Shown here: piece after piece, positions 23,901-32,388 of the stretch
Position numbering within the stretch: position 1 is the first letter of the stretch
Layout: every line of letters starts with the position of its first letter
NCBI GenBank assembly: GCA_964529285.1
Contig: CAZGWK010000002.1
Span: 99,328 to 163,327 of the forward strand
Source: SURF-21 sp964529285
Lineage (GTDB): Bacteria > Actinomycetota > Geothermincolia > Geothermincolales > RBG-13-55-18
Direction of reading: 5' to 3'
DNA: 64,000 nucleotides
Translations under genes and position numbers: made by a program
The notes under the pieces: model-generated
The model's input: the letters and a program-made list of their open reading frames with translations, nothing else
The model's database searches: none
Told to the model about the DNA's origin: nothing

Positions 23901-26900
23901 TCAGGTCGATGTGGACCAGCCCTACCTGCAGCTGCTCAAGAGCAATGACGCCGCAGGACCCGTCTCCGGAGGCGATACGGTCAATTACACCGTCACCGTT
24001 ACCAACACCGGCTGGTGGACCGCCTTCAACAACGTCATCGTGGACACCCTGCCGGTGGGCATGCGCGCGACCGACCCCTCTGCCGCGGTGGCCGTGACCC
24101 TGGACGCGGCGCCCCTCACCGCGGGCACCGACTACTCCGTGGCCTACAGCGGAGCCAGCGGCGAGCTCAGCGTGGATCTGGAGGGTGGCACTTCGGACAC
24201 CGACATCCCGGCAGGCAGCGTTCTGGTCATCAACTACACCGCCACCGTGGACGGCGACGTGGGCGCGGGCTCCACCCTCACCAACGTGGCCTCGGTGTCC
24301 TACAACTCCCGCACCGACGGCACGGGCAGGCAGATAGACCGCACCACGGACCCCGACGACCGTAACACCGACGACTCCACGGTGGACGTCCTCGACGTGA
24401 CCATAACCAAGACCATCGGCGGCCCCAACCCCGCCACCATCGGCGACGAGGTGACTTACATCTACACCATCGTCATACCTTCCGAGACGGTGGCATACTG
24501 GCCGGAGATACGGGACGTAATCGAGGCTGACGGCATAGCCTACGTCGCGGGTTCTTCCAGCCTGAGCGACGTCTCGGGCAGTCCCCTGGCCCCGGCTGCC
24601 TTCCGGGGAGGGACAGCGGACCCCTCCGAGGACTACAACGACCCCGTACCGGGGGCCACCTTCACCTGGCTGCTGGACACCATCATAAACGCCGGTCCGG
24701 GCGCGACGGGTGACACGGACTACGTCTTCCAGCTCAGCTTCCGCGCCAGGGTGACCGGACTGGCGGACGACGGCACCACCTGGCTGTGGTGGCCTCCCAC
24801 CGCGGACGACAGCGCCGACGATTACGGAAGTATCCGCTGGAACACCACCGACGAGGGCGCGGGCGTCACCGACAGCGAGGAGACATCGGATAGCGAGACC
24901 ACGGAGATAGACCAGCCCTACCTGGAGCTGGATAAAGCTAATGACAAGGAGGGCCCCCCGCCTATTCCAGTCTCCGGCGGCGATACCGTCAATTACACCG
25001 TCACCGTTACCAACACCGGCTGGTGGACCGCCTTCAACAACGTCATCGTGGACACCCTGCCGGTGGGCATGCGCGCGACCGACCCCTCTGCCGCGGTGGC
25101 CGTGACCCTGGACGCGGCGCCCCTCACCGCGGGCACCGATTACTCGGTCAGCTACAACGGCGCCACCGGAGAGCTGACCATAGACCTGGAAGGGGGCACC
25201 TCCGACACCGACATCCCCGTGGGCGGGCAGCTGGTCATCACCTATACCGCGGTCATCGACAGCGACGTAGGCGCTGGCTCCACCCTCGAAAACATTGCCT
25301 CGGTGTCCTACAACTCCCGCACCGACGGCACCGGCAGGCAGGTGGACCGCACCTCCGACCCCGTTGACGAGAATACCGACGACTCCACGGTGGACGTGCG
25401 CAACGTCACCGTGGCCAAGAGCATAACAGGCCCCAACCCCGCCACCATCGGCGACGAGGTGGAGTACGTCATACAGGTGACCGTGCCGGCGGAGACGGTG
25501 GCCTGGTGGCCGCAGGTCCGGGAGCAGATCAACACCGACGGCATGGCCTACGTCGCCGGCTCCTCCAGCCTTGCTGACATATCCGGGAACCCGGACGTCC
25601 CCGCCAGCTTCCGCGCCACCTCCGACCCGACGGTAAACACCGGCACGCCGACGCCCGGCGCCACCCTCACCTGGCTTCTGGGCACCGTGGACAACGGCGG
25701 CGCGGGCTCTCCCGTAGGCGATACCGATTACGTTTTCGAGCTGCGCTTCCGCGTGAGAGTGACCGGCCTGGCCGACGACGGCTCCACCTGGCTGTGGTGG
25801 CCGCCCACCGCCACCGACCGCTCCGGCGACCGCGCGCGCTTCCGCTGGAGCACCACCGACCAGGGGCCCGGCGCCGATCCCAGCAACCAGACGCCCTATA
25901 CTCCCTACCAGTACACCGAGATAGACCAGCCCTACCTGGAGCTCACCAAGTCCAATGACGCTGCGGGCCCCCTCAAGGGCGGCGATACGGTGAACTACAC
26001 CGTCACCGTGACCAACAACGGCTGGTGGCCGTCTCACCGCAACATCGTTGTGGACACCTTGCCCGCCGGCATGCGCGACACCGCCCCGGTGGTCACGGCG
26101 GTGACCCTTAATGGGATACCACTGACGGCCGGGGTGGATTACGACAGCTCCTGGAACGGTGGAACGGGCGAGCTCACCATAGACCTCACCCGGGGCGGCG
26201 CCGTGGACACGGCCATCCCCAACGGCCAGGCCCTGGTAATCCAGTACACGGGCACCCTGGACAACGACGTGGGGGCGGGCTCCACCCTCACCAACGTGGC
26301 CTCGGTGGAGTACAACTCCCGCGCCGACGGCACGGGCAGACAGGTCGACCGCACCTCCGACCCCGCCGATTACAACACCGACGACTCATCGGTCTCGGTG
26401 GAGCTGGCCGGCCTGAGCAAGACCTGCGACGCGCCGGGCAACCAGGCCACTATCGGCCAGGCTTACGACTACACGGTGTCGACGACCGTGCCCGCCTATA
26501 CCGTCATCTACAACGCTGTGCTCACGGACGATATCGCGGACGGCCTGGAGGTGGACGCGACCCGGACCGAGCTGGACGGCGTACCCACCCCCATCGGCTC
26601 TGTCACCGCCGTCTACGATCCGGTCACCGGGATCACCGCCGTCACCTGGGACATCGGCGACTACGCCAACGCCACCGCCTCGCCCCAGGTGCTGAGCCTG
26701 GTCATAAGCGTCCACGTCAAGGACACCTACCATGACGGCACGCCGGTGAACGGCCTGCCGCCCGGGCAGGACATCTTCTCCAACACCGCGGACCTGCAGT
26801 GGGAGGACGCGGATACGGGCGGCAACACCTACAACGACTCCGCCTCCGCGCCCGACGTCACCGCCGTGGAGCCCCAGCTGACCATCGCCAAGAGCTGGCA

Positions 26901-29900
26901 GAACCTCACCCACCCCGGCCAGCAGCCGGAGGCGGGCGACACGCTTCTCTATACCATCCAGTTGAACAATACAGGCACCTCCACCGCCTACGAGGTGTCG
27001 GTGGACGACGCGGTGAACGCGGACATGACCTACATCCCGGCCTCCATAATCGGTCCCGGCGCCGATGACTCCGGCGCGCCCGGCCTCACCTGGGACATAG
27101 GGAGCATCGCAGCCAGCACCGGCGTAACCCTCACCTTCCAGGCGACGGTGAACGGCGGCGTGTACTGGGGTACCAACCTGGACAACACCGCCGACCTGAA
27201 CCAGTATTACAGCCTGCCCCAGCCCTCCATCTATCCCGCACGCTCCTACGGGCCGGACTCGGATACCGCGCCGGCCACGGCCCGGGCCGCGGGGCTGGTG
27301 GTGAACAAACAGGTGATCGGAGATGTCTGGGTACAGCCGGGAGACACGGTGAGCTACCGCGTGACCGTCACCAACGTGGGGGACGCCGTGGCCTACAACG
27401 CCAACGTCACCGACACCATCCCCTGGCCCAACTTCGCCTACTCCGCGGGCAGCACCTCGGCCACCTGGTCGGGCGGAGGCTCCTCCTCGGCCGACCCCGC
27501 GGGGGCTCCCGGGCCCAACCTGGACTGGAACTTAGGCGCCCTGGGGGCGCATATCAACCCGGGCGAGCAGCTGGTGCTCGACTTCGAAATCGTGGTGCAG
27601 GCGGGCGCATCGCTGGGCGCGCATACCAACACCGCCTACGGCTTCTCGGACGACGGCGCGGGCACGCCCACCTATAAGGACTCCGGCATCCCGGCGGATA
27701 CAGATCCCCTGGACGAGGACTCAGCGGACATCAACGTGACCGACCCCGAGATAACCGTCACCAAGACCCTGGACGACGCGGACGGTTTCGTGCCCGTGGG
27801 CGATCCCCTCTCCTATACGATACGGGTTCAAAACACCGGCAACACCTACATACCCGTGGTGCCCATGAGCGACACCTACGATCTCGTCTACCTGACCTAC
27901 ACCGGCGCGACGCCGCCCTCCGATACGGCCGTTCCCGGCACCATCACCTGGAACGACATCAGCGGAGGGTCGGGCCTGCTCCCCGGGCAGTTCGTGGATA
28001 TAACCGTGAACTTCACCGCGGCGGCGGTTGGGACCACGCCCGATACCGACGACACCGCCTCCGTATCCACCGTCGACGAGCACGGCGACCCGGTATCCGA
28101 CTCCGACACGGACACCTCGCTGACCATCACCCGCCCGGAGATAACCGTCACCAAGACCCTGGACCACCCCGGAGGCATCGTCCCCGTGGGCGACGCCTTC
28201 TCCTACACCATCCGGGTTGAGAACACCGGCAACACGGTCATCCCGGTGGTACCCATGACAGATACCTACGATCCCGTCTTCCTGACCTACACCGGCGCGA
28301 CGCCGCCCTCCGATACGGCCGTTCCCGGCACCATCACCTGGAACGACATCAGCGGAGGGTCGGGCCTGCTCCCCGGGCAGTTCGTGGATATAACCGTGAA
28401 CTTCACCGCGGCGGCGGTTGGGACCACGCCCGATACCGACGACACCGCCTCCGTATCCACCGTCGACGAGCACGGCGACCCGGTATCCGACTCCGACACG
28501 GACACCTCGCTGACCATCACCCGCCCGGAGATAACCGTCACCAAGACCCTGGACCACCCCGGAGGCATCGTCCCCGTGGGCGACGCCTCCTCCTACACCA
28601 TCCGGGTGGAGAACACCGGCGATACGGAGATAGTCGACCCGGTGCCCATGACCGATACTTACGATCCCACCTACCTGACCTACGTGGATGCAACGCCGCC
28701 CTCCGATACGGCCGTTCCCGGCACCATCACCTGGAACGACGTCAGTGGCGGCTCAGGGCTGCTTCCGGGAGATTTCGTAGATATAACCGTGAACTTCACC
28801 GCGGCGAGCCCCGGCACGTCTCCCGAAACGGACGACACCGCGGCAGCGAGCGGATTCGATGAATACGGCGATCCAGTCTCCGGCTCGGATACCGACACCT
28901 CCCTGACCATCACCAACCCGCTGGTGGCGGTGGACAAGCACCTGGCCCCCGGCCAGGACCAGTACGTGCGGATCGGCGACCCCGTCTCCTACGAGATCAC
29001 CGTCACCAACACCGGCGACACCACCATAGATATCCTGCCGCTGCAGGACGTCTTCGACGACACCCACCTCGCCTACGTGGATGCAGTGCCGCTGCATGAC
29101 GCGGTGGTCGCGAATACCATCACCTGGAACGACCTCACGGCGACCTTCGGCGATCTCGCCCCCGGGTCCTCCATCGACGTAACCGTGAACTTCACCGCCA
29201 CCAACCTTGGGCTGAACATCGTGGACGTGGCCACGGTGAGCGGCGCCGTGGACGTCCACGGCGACACCGCGCCCCTGGCCATCGACGACGACGACACCCT
29301 GGGCATCACCGATCCCCAGATCAGCTTGACCAAGACCCTGGACGACCCCGACGGTTTCGTGCCGCTGGGAGAGGACTTTTTCTACACCATCCGGGTCGAG
29401 AACACCGGAGACACCACCATCGTGGCTCCGGTCGAGGTGCTGGACCTGTATGACGACACCTATCTGCAGTTCGTGTCCGCAATTCCTGCCGCCGACCCCG
29501 CGAGCGCAGGAGGGATAGTACTGTGGCCCGACCTCACCTCTGGAGCTGACCTCCCGCCCGGCGGTTTCGTGGACATCACGGTCACCTTCACCGCGCTGCA
29601 GCCCGGGATGACCCCGGACACCGACGACCTCGTCCTGGTGACGGCGGACGACGAGTACGGCGACCCCGTCGCGGACGGGGACCTCGACGACTCCCTCACC
29701 ATCACCGACCCCGAGCTGTCGCTGGACAAGTCCCTGGCCTCCGGCCAGCCCGACAGCGTGGAGGTGGGGGACACGGTCACCTTCCGGGTGACCATCGAGA
29801 ACACGGGCGACACCGTCATGGATGTGGTGCCACTCGAGGATGTCTACGAGGCGGACAAGCTGGAGTTCGTGAGCGCCAGCATCGCGCCGGACGCGCAGGC

Positions 29901-31014
29901 GGCCGGGACCCTGACCTGGAACGACCTAACCGTGTCCGAGGGCGACCTGGCGCCCGGCAACTCCATCGAGCTGCTGCTCACCTTCCGCGCCCTCGCCGTG
30001 GCCGACGACACGCTCGACAACGCCTCGGTCAGCGCAGCGGTGGACGAGCATGGCGATTCCCCGCCCGATGTCGCGGATGACGCGGGCGTGACCATCGAGG
30101 AGAACACCGGCGGCGTAGTCATCACCAAGACCTCCGAGCCGCCGAACTACTCAGCCGTGGTGCCGGGCCAGGTGGTCACCTATACCATCACCTACGAGAA
30201 CACCATGGAGGTGCCGGCCGAGAACGCGGTCATCGCGGACTACGTGGACACCACCAGCGAGATCGTTCCCGGCAGCATCGAGCTCAACGGGGTCCCGCAG
30301 CCCGACGGCTTCTACGATCCCGCCACGCGCCTGGTCACCGTTCCCCTGGGAACCCTCGACCAGGGCGAGAGCGGCGTCCTGGTCTTCCAGGTGACGGTTA
30401 ACGAGTACGACGAGGCGAGGCCGGAGGTGACCAACACCGCCCAGATAACAAGCGACCAGACCGGCACCGTGGTGTCCTTCCCCACCATCGTCCTGCCCGT
30501 GGACCCCTTCGAGTTCAATAAGGCCGTGCAGGACCTCAACGGCGGCGACGTGGTGGGCGGCGACATCCTGCTGTGGACGATAACGGTGGAGAACATCGGC
30601 AGCATCCCCACCACCGACGTGTTGGTATACGACGACGTTCCTACCAACACCACCTACGTGCCCGGCTCCATCACCGGGCAGGGGGCGGATGACTCCAACC
30701 CGGCACGCATGAGATGGGATGTGGGCTCCATAGACGTGGGCGTGACCGTGACCCTCACCTTCCAGAGCCGTGTCAACGACGGACTGCCGGCGGGGACGGA
30801 GATAAGGAACCAGGCCGTGCTCGAGGCGGATCAGCTCGCCAACCCCAAGTTTAGTGCCCCCGAGGGCATGGAGACGGCGGAGCCCAACATCCTGCCCGTG
30901 ACCGGCGCGAACCTATACTTCTTCTGGCTCATTGCCGCGTTCCTGGTGCTGGCCGGAGCCGCCCTGATCATTGCGGGCGCCTGGATGAGGAGAAGGTACC
31001 GGGCATCAACATAA
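20956..31014 (+). CDS. Giant DUF11-repeat surface protein with an LPVTG sorting signal
   Basis: This 3352-residue secreted protein has an N-terminal signal sequence (about 1-38, ending AEA) and then a long series of DUF11/Ig-like modules. Each is built around patterns such as KTxxG-x-xxxGDxVxYTITVxNTG, DxLPxGxxY and a DTDDTAxV linker. From about residue 960 come large two-module repeats (GWWTAFNNVIVDTLPVGMR). Three 130-residue units (from 27751, 28141 and 28531) are nearly identical. The C-terminus, from residue 3313, has LPVTG, a hydrophobic span and RRRYR, a sortase signal for wall anchoring. It probably acts as a long stalk or S-layer/adhesin-type fibre. ATG 20956 follows AAAGGGGGAG. The sortase is not in this window. 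Confidence 0.9.
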   Translation: MLSSLFTSSTCKLKAVVVFALTAFILFMTLGIFAPPREAEAQPSLSVSKSFSGKPLLGGTATVSITVTNTGDQRGYNLSLSDVFSSSRPDPEGQVTFVSAGDSNGNLPPSSVSTDPATGDLTVSFDNFRDLEPTESTTIDIVVSLSGDATWEVGDLLVDDVTAQVNDLPDGSGTWRQGSDSASTEVIPIKIVNKSANQSTGVGQASGTLDWPYTYTIDVQNNYLLPTDNIVITDTIPDGVEYLGIASGPAPSSVVRDNVSGITTLTWNVGTLAASAGWTVTYNAGIRYDYFGTANGGTNRPHDDFDGDPPLGTPIPDKTTFQNRADLDCTFQGDPFSDSDTAQVSGCYATIEKSVNPTLVGNGTVVTYTINYYTSEYYNIDGITITDVLPDGQTYNADAVPVPDLVQNDTPGPGQTTLIWNALPEPMASGTVRTITFTATVDFTWQAPPIAGEDIVADDSMSNEVTIDSTWHDEPDPTRMSQTTSCDSAAGVSTGLPSINKQVSLDGSAWTDAVQATVGDELWFRVRFNTADGATPIRSDIRFKDIQVTDWLPPGTSYVAGSYALAYSTPAATYFLDPGSQYDDPPTPVAIGGLSGLDWWLGNIERGGWWQVVFRVQVDDAAGVAAGVVVNDLGKLAGENTFGQRYSDRDGAEVGYEEPELVLTKTATSVPLPLLPGSTVQYQIVIDNVGGAAAEDILVIDTLPVGMRLFDPTSGPTAVSVNGTPLSENVDFEEGYDGGTGIATWDFQTAAVSTALPAGGQLVITYTSQVDTGVGAGAVLTDLATVGWNTQADGSGRVYPGTSDPADPNTDDETVNLAPLTIAKSFSPAGPFTIGDTVTFQLDVSVPQGMYAYWPEIVDTVSVDGVQYVPGSAALSLVSGTPVTGASFDPATNPDPIIDTGPSPGTTFNWYLNNFIDNSGQPTDYVFRLSFDVVITGIADGGGWEFWPPTAGDQFADTAAVNWNTSDTATRETDRSAASNTVQVDVDQPYLQLLKSNDAAGPVSGGDTVNYTVTVTNTGWWTAFNNVIVDTLPVGMRATDPSAAVAVTLDAAPLTAGTDYSVAYSGASGELSVDLEGGTSDTDIPAGSVLVINYTATVDGDVGAGSTLTNVASVSYNSRTDGTGRQIDRTTDPDDRNTDDSTVDVLDVTITKTIGGPNPATIGDEVTYIYTIVIPSETVAYWPEIRDVIEADGIAYVAGSSSLSDVSGSPLAPAAFRGGTADPSEDYNDPVPGATFTWLLDTIINAGPGATGDTDYVFQLSFRARVTGLADDGTTWLWWPPTADDSADDYGSIRWNTTDEGAGVTDSEETSDSETTEIDQPYLELDKANDKEGPPPIPVSGGDTVNYTVTVTNTGWWTAFNNVIVDTLPVGMRATDPSAAVAVTLDAAPLTAGTDYSVSYNGATGELTIDLEGGTSDTDIPVGGQLVITYTAVIDSDVGAGSTLENIASVSYNSRTDGTGRQVDRTSDPVDENTDDSTVDVRNVTVAKSITGPNPATIGDEVEYVIQVTVPAETVAWWPQVREQINTDGMAYVAGSSSLADISGNPDVPASFRATSDPTVNTGTPTPGATLTWLLGTVDNGGAGSPVGDTDYVFELRFRVRVTGLADDGSTWLWWPPTATDRSGDRARFRWSTTDQGPGADPSNQTPYTPYQYTEIDQPYLELTKSNDAAGPLKGGDTVNYTVTVTNNGWWPSHRNIVVDTLPAGMRDTAPVVTAVTLNGIPLTAGVDYDSSWNGGTGELTIDLTRGGAVDTAIPNGQALVIQYTGTLDNDVGAGSTLTNVASVEYNSRADGTGRQVDRTSDPADYNTDDSSVSVELAGLSKTCDAPGNQATIGQAYDYTVSTTVPAYTVIYNAVLTDDIADGLEVDATRTELDGVPTPIGSVTAVYDPVTGITAVTWDIGDYANATASPQVLSLVISVHVKDTYHDGTPVNGLPPGQDIFSNTADLQWEDADTGGNTYNDSASAPDVTAVEPQLTIAKSWQNLTHPGQQPEAGDTLLYTIQLNNTGTSTAYEVSVDDAVNADMTYIPASIIGPGADDSGAPGLTWDIGSIAASTGVTLTFQATVNGGVYWGTNLDNTADLNQYYSLPQPSIYPARSYGPDSDTAPATARAAGLVVNKQVIGDVWVQPGDTVSYRVTVTNVGDAVAYNANVTDTIPWPNFAYSAGSTSATWSGGGSSSADPAGAPGPNLDWNLGALGAHINPGEQLVLDFEIVVQAGASLGAHTNTAYGFSDDGAGTPTYKDSGIPADTDPLDEDSADINVTDPEITVTKTLDDADGFVPVGDPLSYTIRVQNTGNTYIPVVPMSDTYDLVYLTYTGATPPSDTAVPGTITWNDISGGSGLLPGQFVDITVNFTAAAVGTTPDTDDTASVSTVDEHGDPVSDSDTDTSLTITRPEITVTKTLDHPGGIVPVGDAFSYTIRVENTGNTVIPVVPMTDTYDPVFLTYTGATPPSDTAVPGTITWNDISGGSGLLPGQFVDITVNFTAAAVGTTPDTDDTASVSTVDEHGDPVSDSDTDTSLTITRPEITVTKTLDHPGGIVPVGDASSYTIRVENTGDTEIVDPVPMTDTYDPTYLTYVDATPPSDTAVPGTITWNDVSGGSGLLPGDFVDITVNFTAASPGTSPETDDTAAASGFDEYGDPVSGSDTDTSLTITNPLVAVDKHLAPGQDQYVRIGDPVSYEITVTNTGDTTIDILPLQDVFDDTHLAYVDAVPLHDAVVANTITWNDLTATFGDLAPGSSIDVTVNFTATNLGLNIVDVATVSGAVDVHGDTAPLAIDDDDTLGITDPQISLTKTLDDPDGFVPLGEDFFYTIRVENTGDTTIVAPVEVLDLYDDTYLQFVSAIPAADPASAGGIVLWPDLTSGADLPPGGFVDITVTFTALQPGMTPDTDDLVLVTADDEYGDPVADGDLDDSLTITDPELSLDKSLASGQPDSVEVGDTVTFRVTIENTGDTVMDVVPLEDVYEADKLEFVSASIAPDAQAAGTLTWNDLTVSEGDLAPGNSIELLLTFRALAVADDTLDNASVSAAVDEHGDSPPDVADDAGVTIEENTGGVVITKTSEPPNYSAVVPGQVVTYTITYENTMEVPAENAVIADYVDTTSEIVPGSIELNGVPQPDGFYDPATRLVTVPLGTLDQGESGVLVFQVTVNEYDEARPEVTNTAQITSDQTGTVVSFPTIVLPVDPFEFNKAVQDLNGGDVVGGDILLWTITVENIGSIPTTDVLVYDDVPTNTTYVPGSITGQGADDSNPARMRWDVGSIDVGVTVTLTFQSRVNDGLPAGTEIRNQAVLEADQLANPKFSAPEGMETAEPNILPVTGANLYFFWLIAAFLVLAGAALIIAGAWMRRRYRAST
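24011..25140 (+). repeat. Long direct repeat inside the giant gene (1008-bp period)
   Basis: The DNA from about 23979 to 24127 recurs nearly unchanged 1008 bp later (24987 to 25135), an exact multiple of three (336 codons). A third, more diverged copy follows near 25990. It is an internal gene duplication in frame. Confidence 0.75.
27751..28920 (+). repeat. Three tandem 390-bp coding units in the giant gene
   Basis: Units start at 27751, 28141 and 28531. Copies 1 and 2 are identical over at least 280 bp (27897-28178 versus 28287-28568), and copy 3 diverges in its second half. The period of 390 bp keeps the frame (130 residues each). Confidence 0.85.
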
Positions 31015-31415
31015 ACCCGTGTCCCGATAATGGGGTCAGCCCCGGACATGGGACATTTTCAGCGCAGGGCGCGAAATGAATCCTCAGGTTCTTGAAAATG
31101 TCCCATGTCCGGGGCTGACCCCAAAGGGGACTTAAAATGTCCCATGTCCGGGGCTGACCCCAAAGGGGAAGACCCCGTTGGGGGGAACGGGGTCTTTACT
31201 TGGCAGCTAGTTTGCTTGCTTGCACCCATTGAGGGAAATTGCCGGTAAACTCATGGGGGATACCTAGCTACCTCATTATTATTCTCGGAAGAACTCGGTG
31301 GCGCCTTTAACGTTTTTTACATGGTGTTTCATGTAGTGATAGCCACCGGGAAGATACGGACGGGGAAAAGTCTCATCCTGGGTTTTGTTCAAGGAGTCTC
31401 TATGCGGCGGTGTGT
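31015..31415. repeat. Intergenic stretch with three GGGGTCAGCCCCGG units (type A)
   Basis: After the giant gene come GGGGTCAGCCCCGGACATGG (from 31032) and two inverted copies ending at about 31122 and 31161. Each inverted unit reads TGTCCCATGTCCGGGGCTGA then CCCC. A terminator follows at 31169. Bases 31200-31415 contain no gene or recognised element. The same unit occurs at 43346-43478 and 52126-52297. Confidence 0.75.
31169..31197. terminator. Intrinsic terminator after the giant gene
   Basis: AGACCCCGTT at 31170-31179 pairs with AACGGGGTCT at 31186-31195 around a short G-rich loop and is followed by TTT. It lies between convergent genes and could serve the plus strand best. Confidence 0.75.
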
Positions 31416-32183
31416 CTAGAGCCCGAGCATGTCCCGCAGGGTCGAGGCCTGGCGGCGCGATACCGGAACCCGGCTCTCCTTGTCGTCCTTGAGGGTGACT
31501 ATGAGGCTGTTGCGGGAGAGCTTGATTATCTGATTTACCTTCTTGAGGTTGACTATGAAACTGCGGTGAGTACGGAAAAAGGTCTTCTTGTCCAGGACTC
31601 TCTCCAGCTCGGAAAGGCTGTAAGTGGTCAGGTACGAATCTGAGGCGGTGTGCAGGTTCGCGTACTCGTGTTTGGTGTCGATGTAGAAGATATCCTCCAT
31701 GGGGATGAGCTTGATGGTGTCCCCCTTCTGCACGGGGATCTGCTCCAGGCGCACGGTCTCCTTAGCTGCTTGAGCGTTCATGCGGCGCGCCCTGCCGACG
31801 CGGTCGAGGATCACCTTTACCCTGGCAGCCAGCTCCAGGGGGCTGAAAGGCTTGGGAACGTAGTCATCCGCGCCGCCGCGCAGCCCGATCACCTTCGATT
31901 GTTCGTCATCAATGGCCGTGAGCATGATAACCGGGATATCGCTGGTCTTGTCGTCGGACTTAAGCTGCATCAAGACCTGCCAGCCGTCCATTTTGGGCAT
32001 CATGACGTCGAGGATGATAAGGTCCGGCACCATCTCGTCCACCATCTTCAGGCCCTCCTCCCCATCCGCGGCCAGGAAGACATCGTAGTTGTCCAGCTTG
32101 AGGTTGAGCTCTACCACGTTGGAGATGGCGGGATCGTCCTCGATGAGGAGTATGCGGTACTTTCCTTCTTTCTGCTCGGCCAT
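31416..32183 (-). CDS. Response regulator with LytTR DNA-binding domain
   Basis: In this 255-residue protein the receiver (about 8-125) has the phospho-acceptor Asp in LIILDVMMPKMDG, an acidic pair in LLIEDDPA and the Lys in VPKPFSP. The C-terminal LytTR domain (about 155-250) shows IFYIDTKHEYANLHT, FFRTHRSFIVNLKKV and VPVSRR. LytTR regulators often control extracellular polymers, competence or virulence genes. It is the third gene of a kinase-regulator-regulator run on the minus strand, 201 bp after the GGDEF regulator. ATG 32183 follows GAGGGCAG. It converges on the giant surface-protein gene, a possible target by proximity only. Confidence 0.9.
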   Translation of the reverse strand: MAEQKEGKYRILLIEDDPAISNVVELNLKLDNYDVFLAADGEEGLKMVDEMVPDLIILDVMMPKMDGWQVLMQLKSDDKTSDIPVIMLTAIDDEQSKVIGLRGGADDYVPKPFSPLELAARVKVILDRVGRARRMNAQAAKETVRLEQIPVQKGDTIKLIPMEDIFYIDTKHEYANLHTASDSYLTTYSLSELERVLDKKTFFRTHRSFIVNLKKVNQIIKLSRNSLIVTLKDDKESRVPVSRRQASTLRDMLGL

Positions 32184-32351
32184 GTTCTGCCCTCGTATCC
32201 CCTCTTGCCGTATATGGCCTTTACCCTTTGTCAATAGAGGTTTCGTCATCGCTTCCGTTCTTCTTGATACAGAAGTGAATGGAAGCGTTCAGACATCTCT
32301 TGCGAGCCCTAAGGTTTGATGAGACCGCCACGCCGCCTGCGGCCCCTCGTG

Positions 32352-32388
32352 ATGACATGACTGGATCGCCCGGATCCAGGCATGTCAT
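32352..32388 (-). terminator. Long hairpin covering the stop codon of the GGDEF regulator
   Basis: ATGACATG (32352-32359) pairs with CATGTCAT (32381-32388), and CTGGATC (32361-32367) with GATCCAG (32373-32379), with one mismatch and a 5-nt loop. The stop codon (32385-32387) is inside the stem. No T-run is seen on the minus strand. Confidence 0.55.

Noticed and set aside
21748..26037. A 1429-codon open frame antisense to the giant surface-protein gene
   Set aside because: It is composed of repetitive low-complexity text mirroring the repeats of the sense gene, with no family motif. The long opening results from the GC-rich codon bias of the plus-strand gene.
31032..31161. CRISPR array from recurring GGGGTCAG units
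   Set aside because: Units are inverted relative to each other, occur in ones to threes with irregular spacing, and no cas genes are present.
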